From Flavobacterium sp. 83 (lineage in GTDB: Bacteria; Bacteroidota; Bacteroidia; Flavobacteriales; Flavobacteriaceae): a DNA stretch of 64,000 nucleotides. Location of the stretch: NCBI RefSeq assembly GCF_000744835.1, contig NZ_JQMS01000001.1:2852001-2916000 (forward strand), read 5' to 3'. Position numbers and translations under genes: made by a program. The first letter of the stretch is position 1. Every line of letters starts with the position of its first letter. Shown piece after piece: positions 27,077-35,230 of the stretch. The notes below the pieces were generated by a model. The model was not told the origin of the DNA. It saw only the letters and a list, made by a program, of their open reading frames with translations, and made no database searches.

Positions 27077-28276
27077 TTAAAAAACAATTAAATTGATGTC
27101 GTTATCAGGTATGTCAAACCAGTCGCCAATTGCTTTATTGGTCAGGATGCCATGATAGAGATAAACTCCGTTTTTTAATCCTTTATTGCAGCGTAAAGCA
27201 CTTTCAATACCGCCATCTTCAGCTATTTGCAGTAAATAAGGGGTGAGAATATTACTAATGGATAACGATGCTGTTTTGGAGTATCGTGAAGGGATATTAG
27301 GAACACAGTAGTGCAAAACATTATTTTTGATGAAGGTTGGTTTTTCATGTGAAGTCACTTCTGAGGTCTCAAAACAACCTCCGGTATCTATACTTACATC
27401 TACTATAACAGCTCCTTTTTTCATGTATTCAACCATGGTTTCAGTCACTACAACCGGGCAGCGTTCCTGACCTCTCATAGCGCCAATAGCTACATCACAG
27501 CGTCTCAATGCTTTTAGTAATGACTTAGGTTGGATGGTAGAGGTAAAAACCCGCTGATTCAAATTATTTTGCAGTCGGCGTAATTTAGTAATGGAATTGT
27601 CAAATACTTTGACTGTTGCGCCTAAGCCAATGGCAGTTCTGGCTGCAAATTCTCCAACTGTTCCTGCGCCCAAAATAACAACTTCAGTAGGAGCAACGCC
27701 GGTAATATTTCCGAATAATAATCCTTTCCCAAATTCATTGGTAATCATTAATTCGGCAGCAATTAAAATTGATGCAGTTCCGGCAATTTCGCTCAAAGAT
27801 TTAACTGCAGGGTAGGTCCCATCCTCATCTTTTATGTATTCAAAAGCAAGTGCTGTAATTTTCTTTTTGGTTAAAGCTTCAAAGTAGTTCTTTTTTCTGG
27901 TTTTCAATTGAATTGCTGATATGAGAATTGCTTCTTGGTTCATCATTTCAATTTCGGGTAGAGTAGCAGGTTCAACCTTGAGTATCATTGGGCAGCTAAA
28001 TACCTTTTTTGTATCATTAGTAATTTCGGCTCCTGCTTCAAAATATTCTTTATCTGAATAACTGGAACTTTCACCTGCACCAGCTTCAATCATAACCCTA
28101 TGGCCATGATAGGTCAGTGTATTTACAGCATCAGGAGTCAGGCAAATACGGCGTTCTTGATAACTGGTTTCTTTAGGAATACCAATAAAAAGTTCACTTT
28201 TTCTTCTCCGTATCTCAAGTTTTTCTTCTTGAGGTAATAACTGCTGTTTAGTAAATGGTGTTATTGTTATTGGCAT
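27077..28276 (-). CDS. Alanine dehydrogenase
   Basis: Catalyses NAD-dependent interconversion of L-alanine and pyruvate plus ammonia. It has 399 residues, slightly longer than classical enzymes because of an N-terminal extension (residues 1-29). The family pattern begins FIGIPKETSYQERRICLTPDAV (K and R of the substrate site). GHRVMIEAGAG, the Rossmann motif VVILGAGTVGEFAA (about residue 200), GAMRGQERCPVVV and VPNIPSRYSKTASLSISNI follow. The downstream DUF4258-like gene is on the same strand. Confidence 0.88.
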   Translation of the reverse strand: MPITITPFTKQQLLPQEEKLEIRRRKSELFIGIPKETSYQERRICLTPDAVNTLTYHGHRVMIEAGAGESSSYSDKEYFEAGAEITNDTKKVFSCPMILKVEPATLPEIEMMNQEAILISAIQLKTRKKNYFEALTKKKITALAFEYIKDEDGTYPAVKSLSEIAGTASILIAAELMITNEFGKGLLFGNITGVAPTEVVILGAGTVGEFAARTAIGLGATVKVFDNSITKLRRLQNNLNQRVFTSTIQPKSLLKALRRCDVAIGAMRGQERCPVVVTETMVEYMKKGAVIVDVSIDTGGCFETSEVTSHEKPTFIKNNVLHYCVPNIPSRYSKTASLSISNILTPYLLQIAEDGGIESALRCNKGLKNGVYLYHGILTNKAIGDWFDIPDNDINLIVF

Positions 28277-28369
28277 TAGCGCTGTAAAATTTAGGGGACA
28301 ATTTACGTAAAAAGTTTTAAAAAAAAGACAATTGAACTTCTGAAAATGCGGCGATGCTGAAATTTAAAA

Positions 28370-28843
28370 TTAGCTAATGATTCTTTCCATTTTAATATCG
28401 GCTCTTTCGTAAACGCCATCTTCCAGAGGTATTTCTACAAAACCAAATTTTTCATACAAATGAATTGCTGGTAATAATTTTCTGTTGGAATATAAAATAA
28501 GTTTTTTTATTGCTTTTTCTTCCGCGATTTTGATACAATGAATCATCAGTTTTTTGCCTATTCCCAAGCCTTGAATCTTATCTGTAACTGCCATTTTACT
28601 CAATTCAAATGTGGTTTCATCGATTTTTATTAAGGAAACCGTTCCAATGATTTCGTTATTGTATTTGGCATAAAAAATCATTCCGCCTTTGTCAATGATT
28701 TCACCTTGAGGATTCGATAATACGATTTCATCTTTGGGCTCCACTTTGAAATATTTTTTTAACCATTCGATATTTAATGATTTTATAGGCTCTGTTAAAC
28801 CTGTAGTAAAAGGAATAATTTCAACTGTATTTTCTAAACTCAT
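28370..28843 (-). CDS. GNAT family N-acetyltransferase
   Basis: Acetyl-CoA-dependent acetyltransferase of unknown substrate. It has 157 residues. The acetyl-CoA-binding motif A is seen as KMAVTDKIQGLGIGKKLM (Q/R-x-x-G-x-G). GTVSLIKIDETTFELSK precedes it, and YEKFGFVEIPL is the typical C-terminal beta-bulge region. It lies 10 bp downstream of tsaE on the same strand. Confidence 0.9.
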   Translation of the reverse strand: MSLENTVEIIPFTTGLTEPIKSLNIEWLKKYFKVEPKDEIVLSNPQGEIIDKGGMIFYAKYNNEIIGTVSLIKIDETTFELSKMAVTDKIQGLGIGKKLMIHCIKIAEEKAIKKLILYSNRKLLPAIHLYEKFGFVEIPLEDGVYERADIKMERIIS

Positions 28844-28853
28844 AGGTATTGTT

Positions 28854-29261
28854 TTATTTTAATTCTAAAAAACGTTTTCCATCAGAAAGTAGATTAATTG
28901 TAATCACAGAATGAGCTTCTGGAATTAAATTTGGAATCCTCTCTGCCCATTCTATAAAGCACCAATTATCAGAATATAAATAATCATCAATGCCCATATC
29001 CAACGCTTCCTCTTCCTTGTTTAATCTGTAACAATCAAAATGATAAACAATTTGATTGTTAGTTGTTTGGTATTCATTAACTAAAGAAAAAGTTGGGCTG
29101 CTCGTAGCGCTTAGAACCCCTAGAGTTTTACACAATTGTTTGATTAATGTGGTTTTACCAACACCCATTTCTCCGTGAAAAAGAATTACTTTGTTTGGGT
29201 TTTCGGCTATGATTTTTTGTGCAACTTCTTCGAGTTGATCTAAAGAAAAAATAACATTCAT
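28854..29261 (-). CDS. tsaE: tRNA t6A biosynthesis ATPase TsaE
   Basis: Part of the TsaBDE complex that makes t6A37 on tRNA. It has 135 residues. Walker A GEMGVGKTTLIKQL (about residues 30-43), SSPTFSLVNEY and VYHFDCYRL, and the downstream WCFIEWAERIPNLIP are family-specific. The genes for TsaB/TsaD are not in the window, but the YrdC-like gene at 16592 supplies an earlier step of the same pathway. Confidence 0.94.
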   Translation of the reverse strand: MNVIFSLDQLEEVAQKIIAENPNKVILFHGEMGVGKTTLIKQLCKTLGVLSATSSPTFSLVNEYQTTNNQIVYHFDCYRLNKEEEALDMGIDDYLYSDNWCFIEWAERIPNLIPEAHSVITINLLSDGKRFLELK

Positions 29262-29331
29262 TACTTTAAATTTGTTTAAAGTTTAAAGTTTAAGGTTGCA
29301 CCTAAAACTGAAAACTGAGGCTAAAAAAATC

Positions 29332-30885
29332 CTATTTTGGATTAAAAACTAAAAACGGAATTATCATTTCTTCCAATGAAATTCCACCATGCTGATACGT
29401 ATTTTTGTAATAACTCACATAATGATTGTAATTGTTGACATACGCCAAAAACAAATCATTTTTTGCAAAAATATAAGAACTGCTCATATTTATAGTAGGT
29501 AAACCAATATTTTTTGGTTCTTTTACTGCATAAACATCTTTATGTTCGTAGGTCAAACTGCGTCCTGTTTTATAACGCAAATTCAAACTGGTATTTTTAT
29601 CACCCACTACTTTCGATGGGTTTTTCACGTTTATAGTTCCGTGATCAGTAGTTAAAATTAATTTGAAACCTAATTTTTGTGCTTGTTGAATAATTTCCAA
29701 CAAAGGAGAATTTTTAAACCAACTCAACGTCAGCGAGCGATATGCTTTATCATCGGAGGCAAGTTCTTTTACCACATCCATCTCCGTTTTGGCGTGCGAC
29801 AGCATATCTACAAAATTGTAAACTACAGTGACCAAATCGTTGTTTTTTAGCGATTTAAAACCTTCAACTAGTTTTTTACCTCCGGCAAGATTGGTGATTT
29901 TAAAATAATCTTCCTTTATATGTAATCCTAAACGTTTCAATTGTGCCGACAAAAACTCTGCTTCATACAAATTTTTTCCGCCTTCCTCCGGGTCATTTTT
30001 CCAATATTGTGGAAACTGTTTTTCCATTTCAAGCGGTGTTAAACCAGAGAAAATAGCATTTCTGGCATATTGTGTAGCCGTTGGCAAAATAGCGTAATAG
30101 GGAACCTCTTTTTCAAGTTTATAATATTTTCCCACTACACTTTCAAAGGCTTTCCATTGATCGTAACGTAAATTATCAATCACTACAAAAAGTACTGGTT
30201 TGTCTTTTTTTACAATTTCAGGAACCACTAATTCTCTAAATAATGTGTGCGATTGCACTGGTTTATCCGCTTTTGGTTTAAACCAATCCTCATAATTGCG
30301 CTCAATGAATTTTCCAAATTGCGAATTGGCTTCCGTTTTTTGGGATTCTAGAATTTCAACCATGCTTTGATCGTTGATATTCTCCAATTCCAGTTCCCAA
30401 AAAATCAATTTCTTATACAATTCAATCCAGTCTTCATAGGAATTCACCATTGCCATTTCCATGGTGATTTTTCGAAATTCCTTCTGGTAATCCAAGGTTG
30501 TTTTTTGCGAAATCAATCGGGAATGATCTAGATTTTTCTTCAAACTCAACAAAATCTGATTTGGATTCACAGGTTTTATCAAGTAATCGGCAATTTTAGA
30601 GCCAATCGCTTCCTCCATGATGTATTCCTCCTCGCTTTTGGTAATCATAATCATGGGAACCGAAGATTTTTTCTCTTTCATCTCCGACAGCGTTTCCAGA
30701 CCACTCATTCCGGGCATATTTTCGTCCAGAAAAACAATATCAAAATTGTTTTCGTCAAAAATATCCACTGCATCACGACCGTTGTTACAAGTAGTAACTT
30801 CGTAATTTTTCTTTTCCAGAAACAATATGTGAGGCTTTAAAAGGTCGATTTCATCATCCACCCAAAGTATTTTTATTTTATCCAT
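29332..30885 (-). CDS. porX: PorX-type response regulator with PglZ domain
   Basis: Response regulator that controls the type IX secretion system; in Porphyromonas it works with the histidine kinase PorY. It has 517 residues. The receiver domain begins IKILWVDDEIDLL (acidic pair), has the phosphoacceptor in IVFLDENMPG (about residue 53), the TKSEE switch and the LIKP lysine. The long remainder is a PglZ/alkaline-phosphatase-like domain (FVVIDNLRYDQWK, TTDHGTINVKNPS). The ATG at 30885 was chosen over a TTG at 30894. The downstream tsaE gene is 70 bp away. Confidence 0.9.
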   Translation of the reverse strand: MDKIKILWVDDEIDLLKPHILFLEKKNYEVTTCNNGRDAVDIFDENNFDIVFLDENMPGMSGLETLSEMKEKKSSVPMIMITKSEEEYIMEEAIGSKIADYLIKPVNPNQILLSLKKNLDHSRLISQKTTLDYQKEFRKITMEMAMVNSYEDWIELYKKLIFWELELENINDQSMVEILESQKTEANSQFGKFIERNYEDWFKPKADKPVQSHTLFRELVVPEIVKKDKPVLFVVIDNLRYDQWKAFESVVGKYYKLEKEVPYYAILPTATQYARNAIFSGLTPLEMEKQFPQYWKNDPEEGGKNLYEAEFLSAQLKRLGLHIKEDYFKITNLAGGKKLVEGFKSLKNNDLVTVVYNFVDMLSHAKTEMDVVKELASDDKAYRSLTLSWFKNSPLLEIIQQAQKLGFKLILTTDHGTINVKNPSKVVGDKNTSLNLRYKTGRSLTYEHKDVYAVKEPKNIGLPTINMSSSYIFAKNDLFLAYVNNYNHYVSYYKNTYQHGGISLEEMIIPFLVFNPK

Positions 30886-30906
30886 AAGTCGCAATTAACA
30901 GGTGTT

Positions 30907-30914
30907 CAAAAATA
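30907..30914 (-). promoter_or_regulatory. Candidate -7 box for porX
   Basis: Minus-strand TATTTTTG, about 21 bp upstream of the ATG at 30885, a good fit to TAnnTTTG. Confidence 0.45.
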
Positions 30915-31038
30915 GTAATTGAAAGTGCCAATTTACTGTTTTTAGCAACGGTGAGTTGCTAATATTATGATAATTTTTCGCGCAATAGTTCTCTTGTTGC
31001 TAAAAAAAGATAAGTTTTTTTGTTCTAAAATTGTTTCT

Positions 31039-31143
31039 GGGCGTGACCCATCCTCCGTAAACTCCGTCCGGGTCGGGCTGTGCGCTGTATCTTTCCTTTT
31101 AAAAGAAAAAAGGAAAGGATGCCGCTTCCATCCCTCACACAGC
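31039..31143 (+). repeat. Dispersed palindromic repeat, copy 2 (conserved flanks, variable hairpin)
   Basis: Plus-strand order: GGGCGTGACCC (31039-31049), a spacer, CGGGTCGGGCTGTGCGCTG, a 10-bp stem CTTTCCTTTT (31091-31100) with complement 31108-31117 around AAAAGAA, then GATGCCGCTTCCATCCCTCACACAGC-type right flank (31118-31143). The flanks match copy 1 at 26499-26609 closely while the stem differs. Confidence 0.65.
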
Positions 31144-31408
31144 TTCGATAATGATTGGTGTTTATAACAGCTATTAGGGTAAGAAAATTTTCAGGAAATA
31201 AATAGTGTTTTTAATTGTTTTTGATTGTTTTTTTATAATTTCGTTCAAATTAGATACAGTGTTTATAAGAGCAATCTATACGAATTTGTATGCATTGAGA
31301 TGATTTTGTCAGACCAATAAGTTAGCAGACAGTTTGTGAAAAAAAATAGATTTTCACTAAAAAATATTTTTTTGAAAAAGTTAAACTTAAAATGTATTGC
31401 ATTAAAAT

Positions 31409-31522
31409 ATGATAGATTTGACTAACTTTTTTGATTCTCATTTACGAGCAGCAATGTTTTATTTCGTCTTGTTAGTTTTAATTATTTTTCTTTACAGATA
31501 TGAATTAAACAACAAACTATAA
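31409..31522 (+). CDS. Possible very small membrane protein (37 residues)
   Basis: The short ORF starts MIDLTNFFDSHLRA and contains one hydrophobic helix (AMFYFVLLVLIIFLYRY). It has no clear promoter or neighbour. It may be a real small protein or chance in an AT-rich, decayed area. Low confidence. Confidence 0.25.
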   Translation: MIDLTNFFDSHLRAAMFYFVLLVLIIFLYRYELNNKL

Positions 31523-31898
31523 TCAGGGGATCCTCTAACAAATTATGATAAGTATTATTGTCGAAGTTCAATGAAATCTATATTTTTAATTATAGTCTCA
31601 TTTATTGGTACAATAATCTATTTTCTAAAATCATTTTTTTAAAAATTTTAACTAAAAAAACTTACAACACAGTATTAGCTCAATATGGTTTTTAACTGTC
31701 CCTGAAAACAATAGTGTAAATTTTAAATAAGAAGACAATATAAGTTTGGAGAGCAACCAAGAAATTAATTTATAAGTTTTTGCTATCGTAAAATTGGACA
31801 GAAGTGGTTTGGTACAGTTCTTCAATTCAACAGCAGAAATGCTACTTATTTTCGCAAAATTGCACTGATTTTTAAATAAAAAATATAATTAAATTCAA

Positions 31899-32177
31899 AT
31901 GTTAGATAAAAAACACTATGTAAACGGACAAATAACCCATGAGTTAATTGGGAATAAATTGACTTATTTTTTCAAAAATGGAAAAGTGAAAGCGAAAGGT
32001 ACTTTTATTAATGAACTGATGGAAGGGGAGTGGTTGTTTTATAGAGAGACTGGACAGCTTTGGCAAGTTGGGAATTTTATAAACAGCAAGAAAAATGGTT
32101 CTTTTATTAGGTATAACAGAAACAATCAAGTAGAATATCAAGAGACTTTTGAAAACGATAAAATCATTAAAAAATGA
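31899..32177 (+). CDS. MORN-repeat-like small protein
   Basis: It has 92 residues. Three or more MORN-type units can be seen: LTYFFKNGKVKAKGTFINE, GEWLFYRETGQLWQVGNF and GSFIRYNRNNQVEYQETF, each with the G-x-W/F-x-x-Y/F pattern. MORN-like proteins include the YwqK antitoxin family, but no toxin partner was seen, so function is unknown. It has no signal peptide. Confidence 0.72.
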   Translation: MLDKKHYVNGQITHELIGNKLTYFFKNGKVKAKGTFINELMEGEWLFYRETGQLWQVGNFINSKKNGSFIRYNRNNQVEYQETFENDKIIKK

Positions 32178-32263
32178 TAGTAAAGTCATGAAAATGTAGC
32201 TTAAACCTGTTTTCTATAATTTAATTGGTTATAACTCTGTAACTTTACTAAAAAACAGAAAAA

Positions 32264-32431
32264 ATGGAAATAAATTGGATTATTATAGCCGTGGTTTTGG
32301 TTTGTGCAATCGCTTTAATTCTTTACTTGATTAAAAAAAATCAAAAGGATAAAAAAGACGTAACCAATTTTTTTAATTCAGATACTACAATTAGAAAGGA
32401 ATCAGAACTTGATGAAGAGGAGGAGTATTGA
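32264..32431 (+). CDS. Small membrane protein of 55 residues
   Basis: The ORF starts MEINWIIIAVVLVCAIALIL, a single transmembrane helix, followed by a charged cytosolic tail (KKNQKDKKDVTNFF...) ending in an acidic DEEEEY. This layout is typical of short conserved Flavobacterial membrane proteins. Function unknown. It lies downstream of the MORN-like gene by 86 bp on the same strand. Confidence 0.65.
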   Translation: MEINWIIIAVVLVCAIALILYLIKKNQKDKKDVTNFFNSDTTIRKESELDEEEEY

Positions 32432-32825
32432 TTGCGGTATTTTTAATCACAATTCTAAGGTATTGTATCAATTCAATATTACCTATAACTGTTTTTAATT
32501 TCTTAGGGGGAATAATTATACTTTAATTCAGCTAAAGAGCTAGTATTAAAAAATCCCGGACCCAACAGCACGGAAATTGTGATTCACATCCAGAATATTA
32601 GAAAATTATATTAATAAAAATTGCAAGCTATACTTTAAAAAAAGTCACGTCTTTTTTTATTCTATTGATTTAAAAAATTACTTCAAAACTTAAGTTTCGA
32701 AAAATAGATTATTATTTGTAAAATTTAAATGAGAAATTCAATTGATGGCATTGAATGTTTTGTAGTTTATTTATTTAAATTCGTAAACGAAATCAATTAC
32801 AAATAGTAATAATTAAATTCATAAA
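32432..32825. other. Intergenic region with a possible decayed gene fragment
   Basis: About 394 bp. In the plus strand, in the stretch before 32613, an open segment reads NSAKELVLKNPGPNSTEIVI-HIQNIRKLY before a stop. It has no start codon and an in-frame TAA just upstream. It looks like the end of a DNA-binding or winged-helix protein (EVxIxNIRxxL-like), but this is only a guess. Nothing else is visible. Confidence 0.4.
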
Positions 32826-33926
32826 ATGAAATTCAAAATTATTTTCACAGTCTTTATAGCTATACTATCACTTAACTGTATTGCTCAAAAAAAAGTACTC
32901 AAAGTGGGAGTTATAGGTCTTACACACACTCATGTTCATGGAATTTTAGGTATTAAAGACCGTGGGGATATAGAAATTGTGGGTATTGTAGAAACGAATC
33001 GAGAGTTGGCACAACGTTATGCTGATCAGTATCACTTTTCAATGGATTTAGTTTACAATACAATGGATGAAATGATAGCCAAAAAACATCCTGAGGCAGT
33101 GACCGCTTTTGGAAGTATTTATGAACATCTTGGTGTGGTAGCCACTTGTGCTCCTAAAGGTATTGATGTAATGGTTGAAAAACCACTAGCAGTAAGTTTA
33201 GAACATGCACAAAAAATGGAAGCGCTTGCCAAGAAGTATGAGATAAAATTATTGACAAACTACGAGACCACTTGGTATCAATCTAATAAGGAATCCTATG
33301 ATTTACTGAAGGACGGAAAAATAGGAGAATTACGCAAAGTGGTGGTTCATGATGGACACAGAGGTCCTAAAAAAATTGGAGTCAATTCGGAGTTTTTGGA
33401 TTGGTTAACAGATTCTGTCCAAAATGGAGGAGGCGCTATAACTGATTTTGGTTGTTATGGAGTCAACTTGATGACATGGTTGATGGAGGGCAAGAAACCT
33501 AATACAGTTACAGCCGTAACACAACAATTACAAAAAGAAAACAATCCAAAAGTAGATGATGAATCTACAATATTATTGACTTATGATACTGCAAATGCTA
33601 CGATTCAAGGTTCTTGGAACTGGCCAATAGGACGAAAAGATATGGAAATTTACGGATTAACAGGAGCCATCTACGCTGATAACAAAACAGACCTACGCGT
33701 ACGAATGGCCGAAGGATATGATGGTTTTAGGGAAGATGCGCATAAAGCTACTGCACTGCCAGCTCCTTACAATGATCCATTCACTTTTTTTGCAGCGGTA
33801 GTACGAAATGAAATCACGTTAAAGCCTTATGATCTTTCTTCTTTGGAAAATAATATGATTGTTATGGAAATCCTAGATGCAGCTATAAAAAGCAGTAAAA
33901 CAAACTGTGCAATTGAAATTAAATAA
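32826..33926 (+). CDS. Exported Gfo/Idh/MocA family oxidoreductase
   Basis: NAD(P)-dependent sugar dehydrogenase. It has 366 residues with an N-terminal signal-like peptide MKFKIIFTVFIAILSLNCIAQ, so it is exported or membrane-bound, possibly via a lipobox-like LNC; the cofactor-binding Rossmann start is VLKVGVIGLTHTHVHGI. The EKPLAVSLEHA motif (catalytic Lys-Pro) and the GGGAITDFGCYGVNLMTWL helix are characteristic of the family. A DUF1080 hydrolase follows on the same strand, suggesting a 3-keto-sugar pathway. Confidence 0.88.
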   Translation: MKFKIIFTVFIAILSLNCIAQKKVLKVGVIGLTHTHVHGILGIKDRGDIEIVGIVETNRELAQRYADQYHFSMDLVYNTMDEMIAKKHPEAVTAFGSIYEHLGVVATCAPKGIDVMVEKPLAVSLEHAQKMEALAKKYEIKLLTNYETTWYQSNKESYDLLKDGKIGELRKVVVHDGHRGPKKIGVNSEFLDWLTDSVQNGGGAITDFGCYGVNLMTWLMEGKKPNTVTAVTQQLQKENNPKVDDESTILLTYDTANATIQGSWNWPIGRKDMEIYGLTGAIYADNKTDLRVRMAEGYDGFREDAHKATALPAPYNDPFTFFAAVVRNEITLKPYDLSSLENNMIVMEILDAAIKSSKTNCAIEIK

Positions 33927-34340
33927 AATTCAAGAACTTCAAATTATTGCTTACAATCTAAAATAACATTAAGAATATAAAACATTTTCTATAAAATGGT
34001 TAGAAAAATTTGATGTAATTGTAGTGTAAAATTGGTCTATACCAAATTAGTTAGTGCAATCACACTTCACAAAAGTTTAGAATTCCAAGAATTTTCATTA
34101 GCAGATGATTTATCTCTCACCGTGGATTGTAACGTCGAGCTGCCACTTTTAGATTATTTTGCAACTGCAGAATAATGGATTGACAAAGTGATTTAAATTT
34201 TGATGACAGGAAGGTTGCTAAACGTGAGTTATTTTAACAACAACATAATAATACCTTATATTTTTTTTGTTAATGATGTAAAAACATGGCCGTTTTATTA
34301 TAAATTTATACTTTGTCCAATAAAATAAATTTAGTCAGTT
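33927..34340. other. Intergenic region with a possible gene remnant
   Basis: About 414 bp between the oxidoreductase and DUF1080 genes. An open frame after a stop at 34011 continues to a TAA at 34173-34175 and reads, in part, LEFQEFSLADDLSLTVDC. It has no ATG start and no recognised family, so it may be a decayed gene. No RNA gene or repeat recognised. Confidence 0.4.
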
Positions 34341-35135
34341 ATGAAATTTAAAAAAGTTAGCAGTTATTTTTTATTAGTTGTTTTATTTTCAACTACAATT
34401 GCAATGGCACAGCATACATTTGTTAATACGCCACCAGAAGTATCACCAATGCCAATGAAGCCAGAAATGACTGAGATTTGGCAGCCAGAAGTAGCGGTTA
34501 TTACTCCTGGAAAAAATGTTAATGATGCGCCATCGGATGCAATCATCTTATTTGATGGTAAAAATTTAGATCAATGGGTAAGTCAAAAAGATATCACAAA
34601 GCCTGCTCCTTGGAAAATAGTAGATAAGGAATATATGGAAGTAGTTGATGGCTCTGGAGGGATTCAAACAAAAATGCAGTTTGGAGATTGTCAATTGCAT
34701 GTTGAATGGAGTGCACCAGATGCAGTGGTTGATGGAGGACAATGGAGAGGAAACAGTGGAGTGTTTTTACAAAACAGGTACGAACTTCAAGTTTTGGATT
34801 CTTATAACAACAGAACTTATAGCAACGGTCAGGCCGGAAGTATTTATAAAGATGTACCGCCTTTGGTGAATGCCATGAAGGCGCCTTTAGAATGGAATAT
34901 GTATGATGTTATTTATACAGCACCACGTTTCAAAGCTGATGGGCGACTCGATGCTCCAGCAAGAATAACAGTATTACATAATGGTGTTTTAGTTCAAAAT
35001 AATACTACTATCAGTGGGTTGACACTTTACATTGGGTTACATAATTATCCTTTATCACATGGTGATGATGTAATAGCGTTACAAGAACATGGTTGTAAAA
35101 CTCAATTCAGAAATATTTGGATTAGACGATTGTAA
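34341..35135 (+). CDS. Exported DUF1080 (3-keto-disaccharide hydrolase-like) protein
   Basis: It has 264 residues with a signal peptide (about residues 1-23, ending TIAMAQ). The family pattern is DAIILFDGKNLDQWVSQKD (about residue 65), then PWKIVDKEYMEVVDGSGGIQT, WRGNSGVFLQNRYELQVLDS and AGSIYKDVPPLVNA. This concanavalin-like fold is annotated as 3-keto-disaccharide hydrolase in some members. The exported Gfo/Idh/MocA dehydrogenase upstream could supply 3-keto sugars, so the two may work together in the periplasm. Confidence 0.88.
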   Translation: MKFKKVSSYFLLVVLFSTTIAMAQHTFVNTPPEVSPMPMKPEMTEIWQPEVAVITPGKNVNDAPSDAIILFDGKNLDQWVSQKDITKPAPWKIVDKEYMEVVDGSGGIQTKMQFGDCQLHVEWSAPDAVVDGGQWRGNSGVFLQNRYELQVLDSYNNRTYSNGQAGSIYKDVPPLVNAMKAPLEWNMYDVIYTAPRFKADGRLDAPARITVLHNGVLVQNNTTISGLTLYIGLHNYPLSHGDDVIALQEHGCKTQFRNIWIRRL

Positions 35136-35157
35136 ATTAATTTGTCAATAGTTTATG

Positions 35158-35194
35158 AAAAAGCCACTAAGGATACAGATCTTAGTGGCTTTTT
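35158..35194. terminator. Bidirectional terminator between the DUF1080 and TolC genes
   Basis: Stem AAAAAGCCACTAAG with its perfect complement 35181-35194 around GATACAGAT, with an A-run before and a T-run after. It lies between convergent genes. Confidence 0.87.
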
Positions 35195-35230
35195 ATGAAT
35201 TAACGAAGATTATTTTTTAGCAAAATTTTA

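Larger units (their letters stand above)
30886..31898. other. Gene-poor region of about 1 kb
   Basis: Holds the porX promoter box, one dispersed palindromic repeat (31039-31143) and a 37-codon ORF (31409-31522), all listed separately, plus a 23-codon hydrophobic ORF at 31571-31642. I see no larger gene. A short in-frame segment before 31885 could be a gene remnant, but has no start codon. Confidence 0.5.

Noticed and set aside
31571..31642. 23-codon hydrophobic ORF
   Set aside because: Too short and without conservation evidence; noted only in the gap description.
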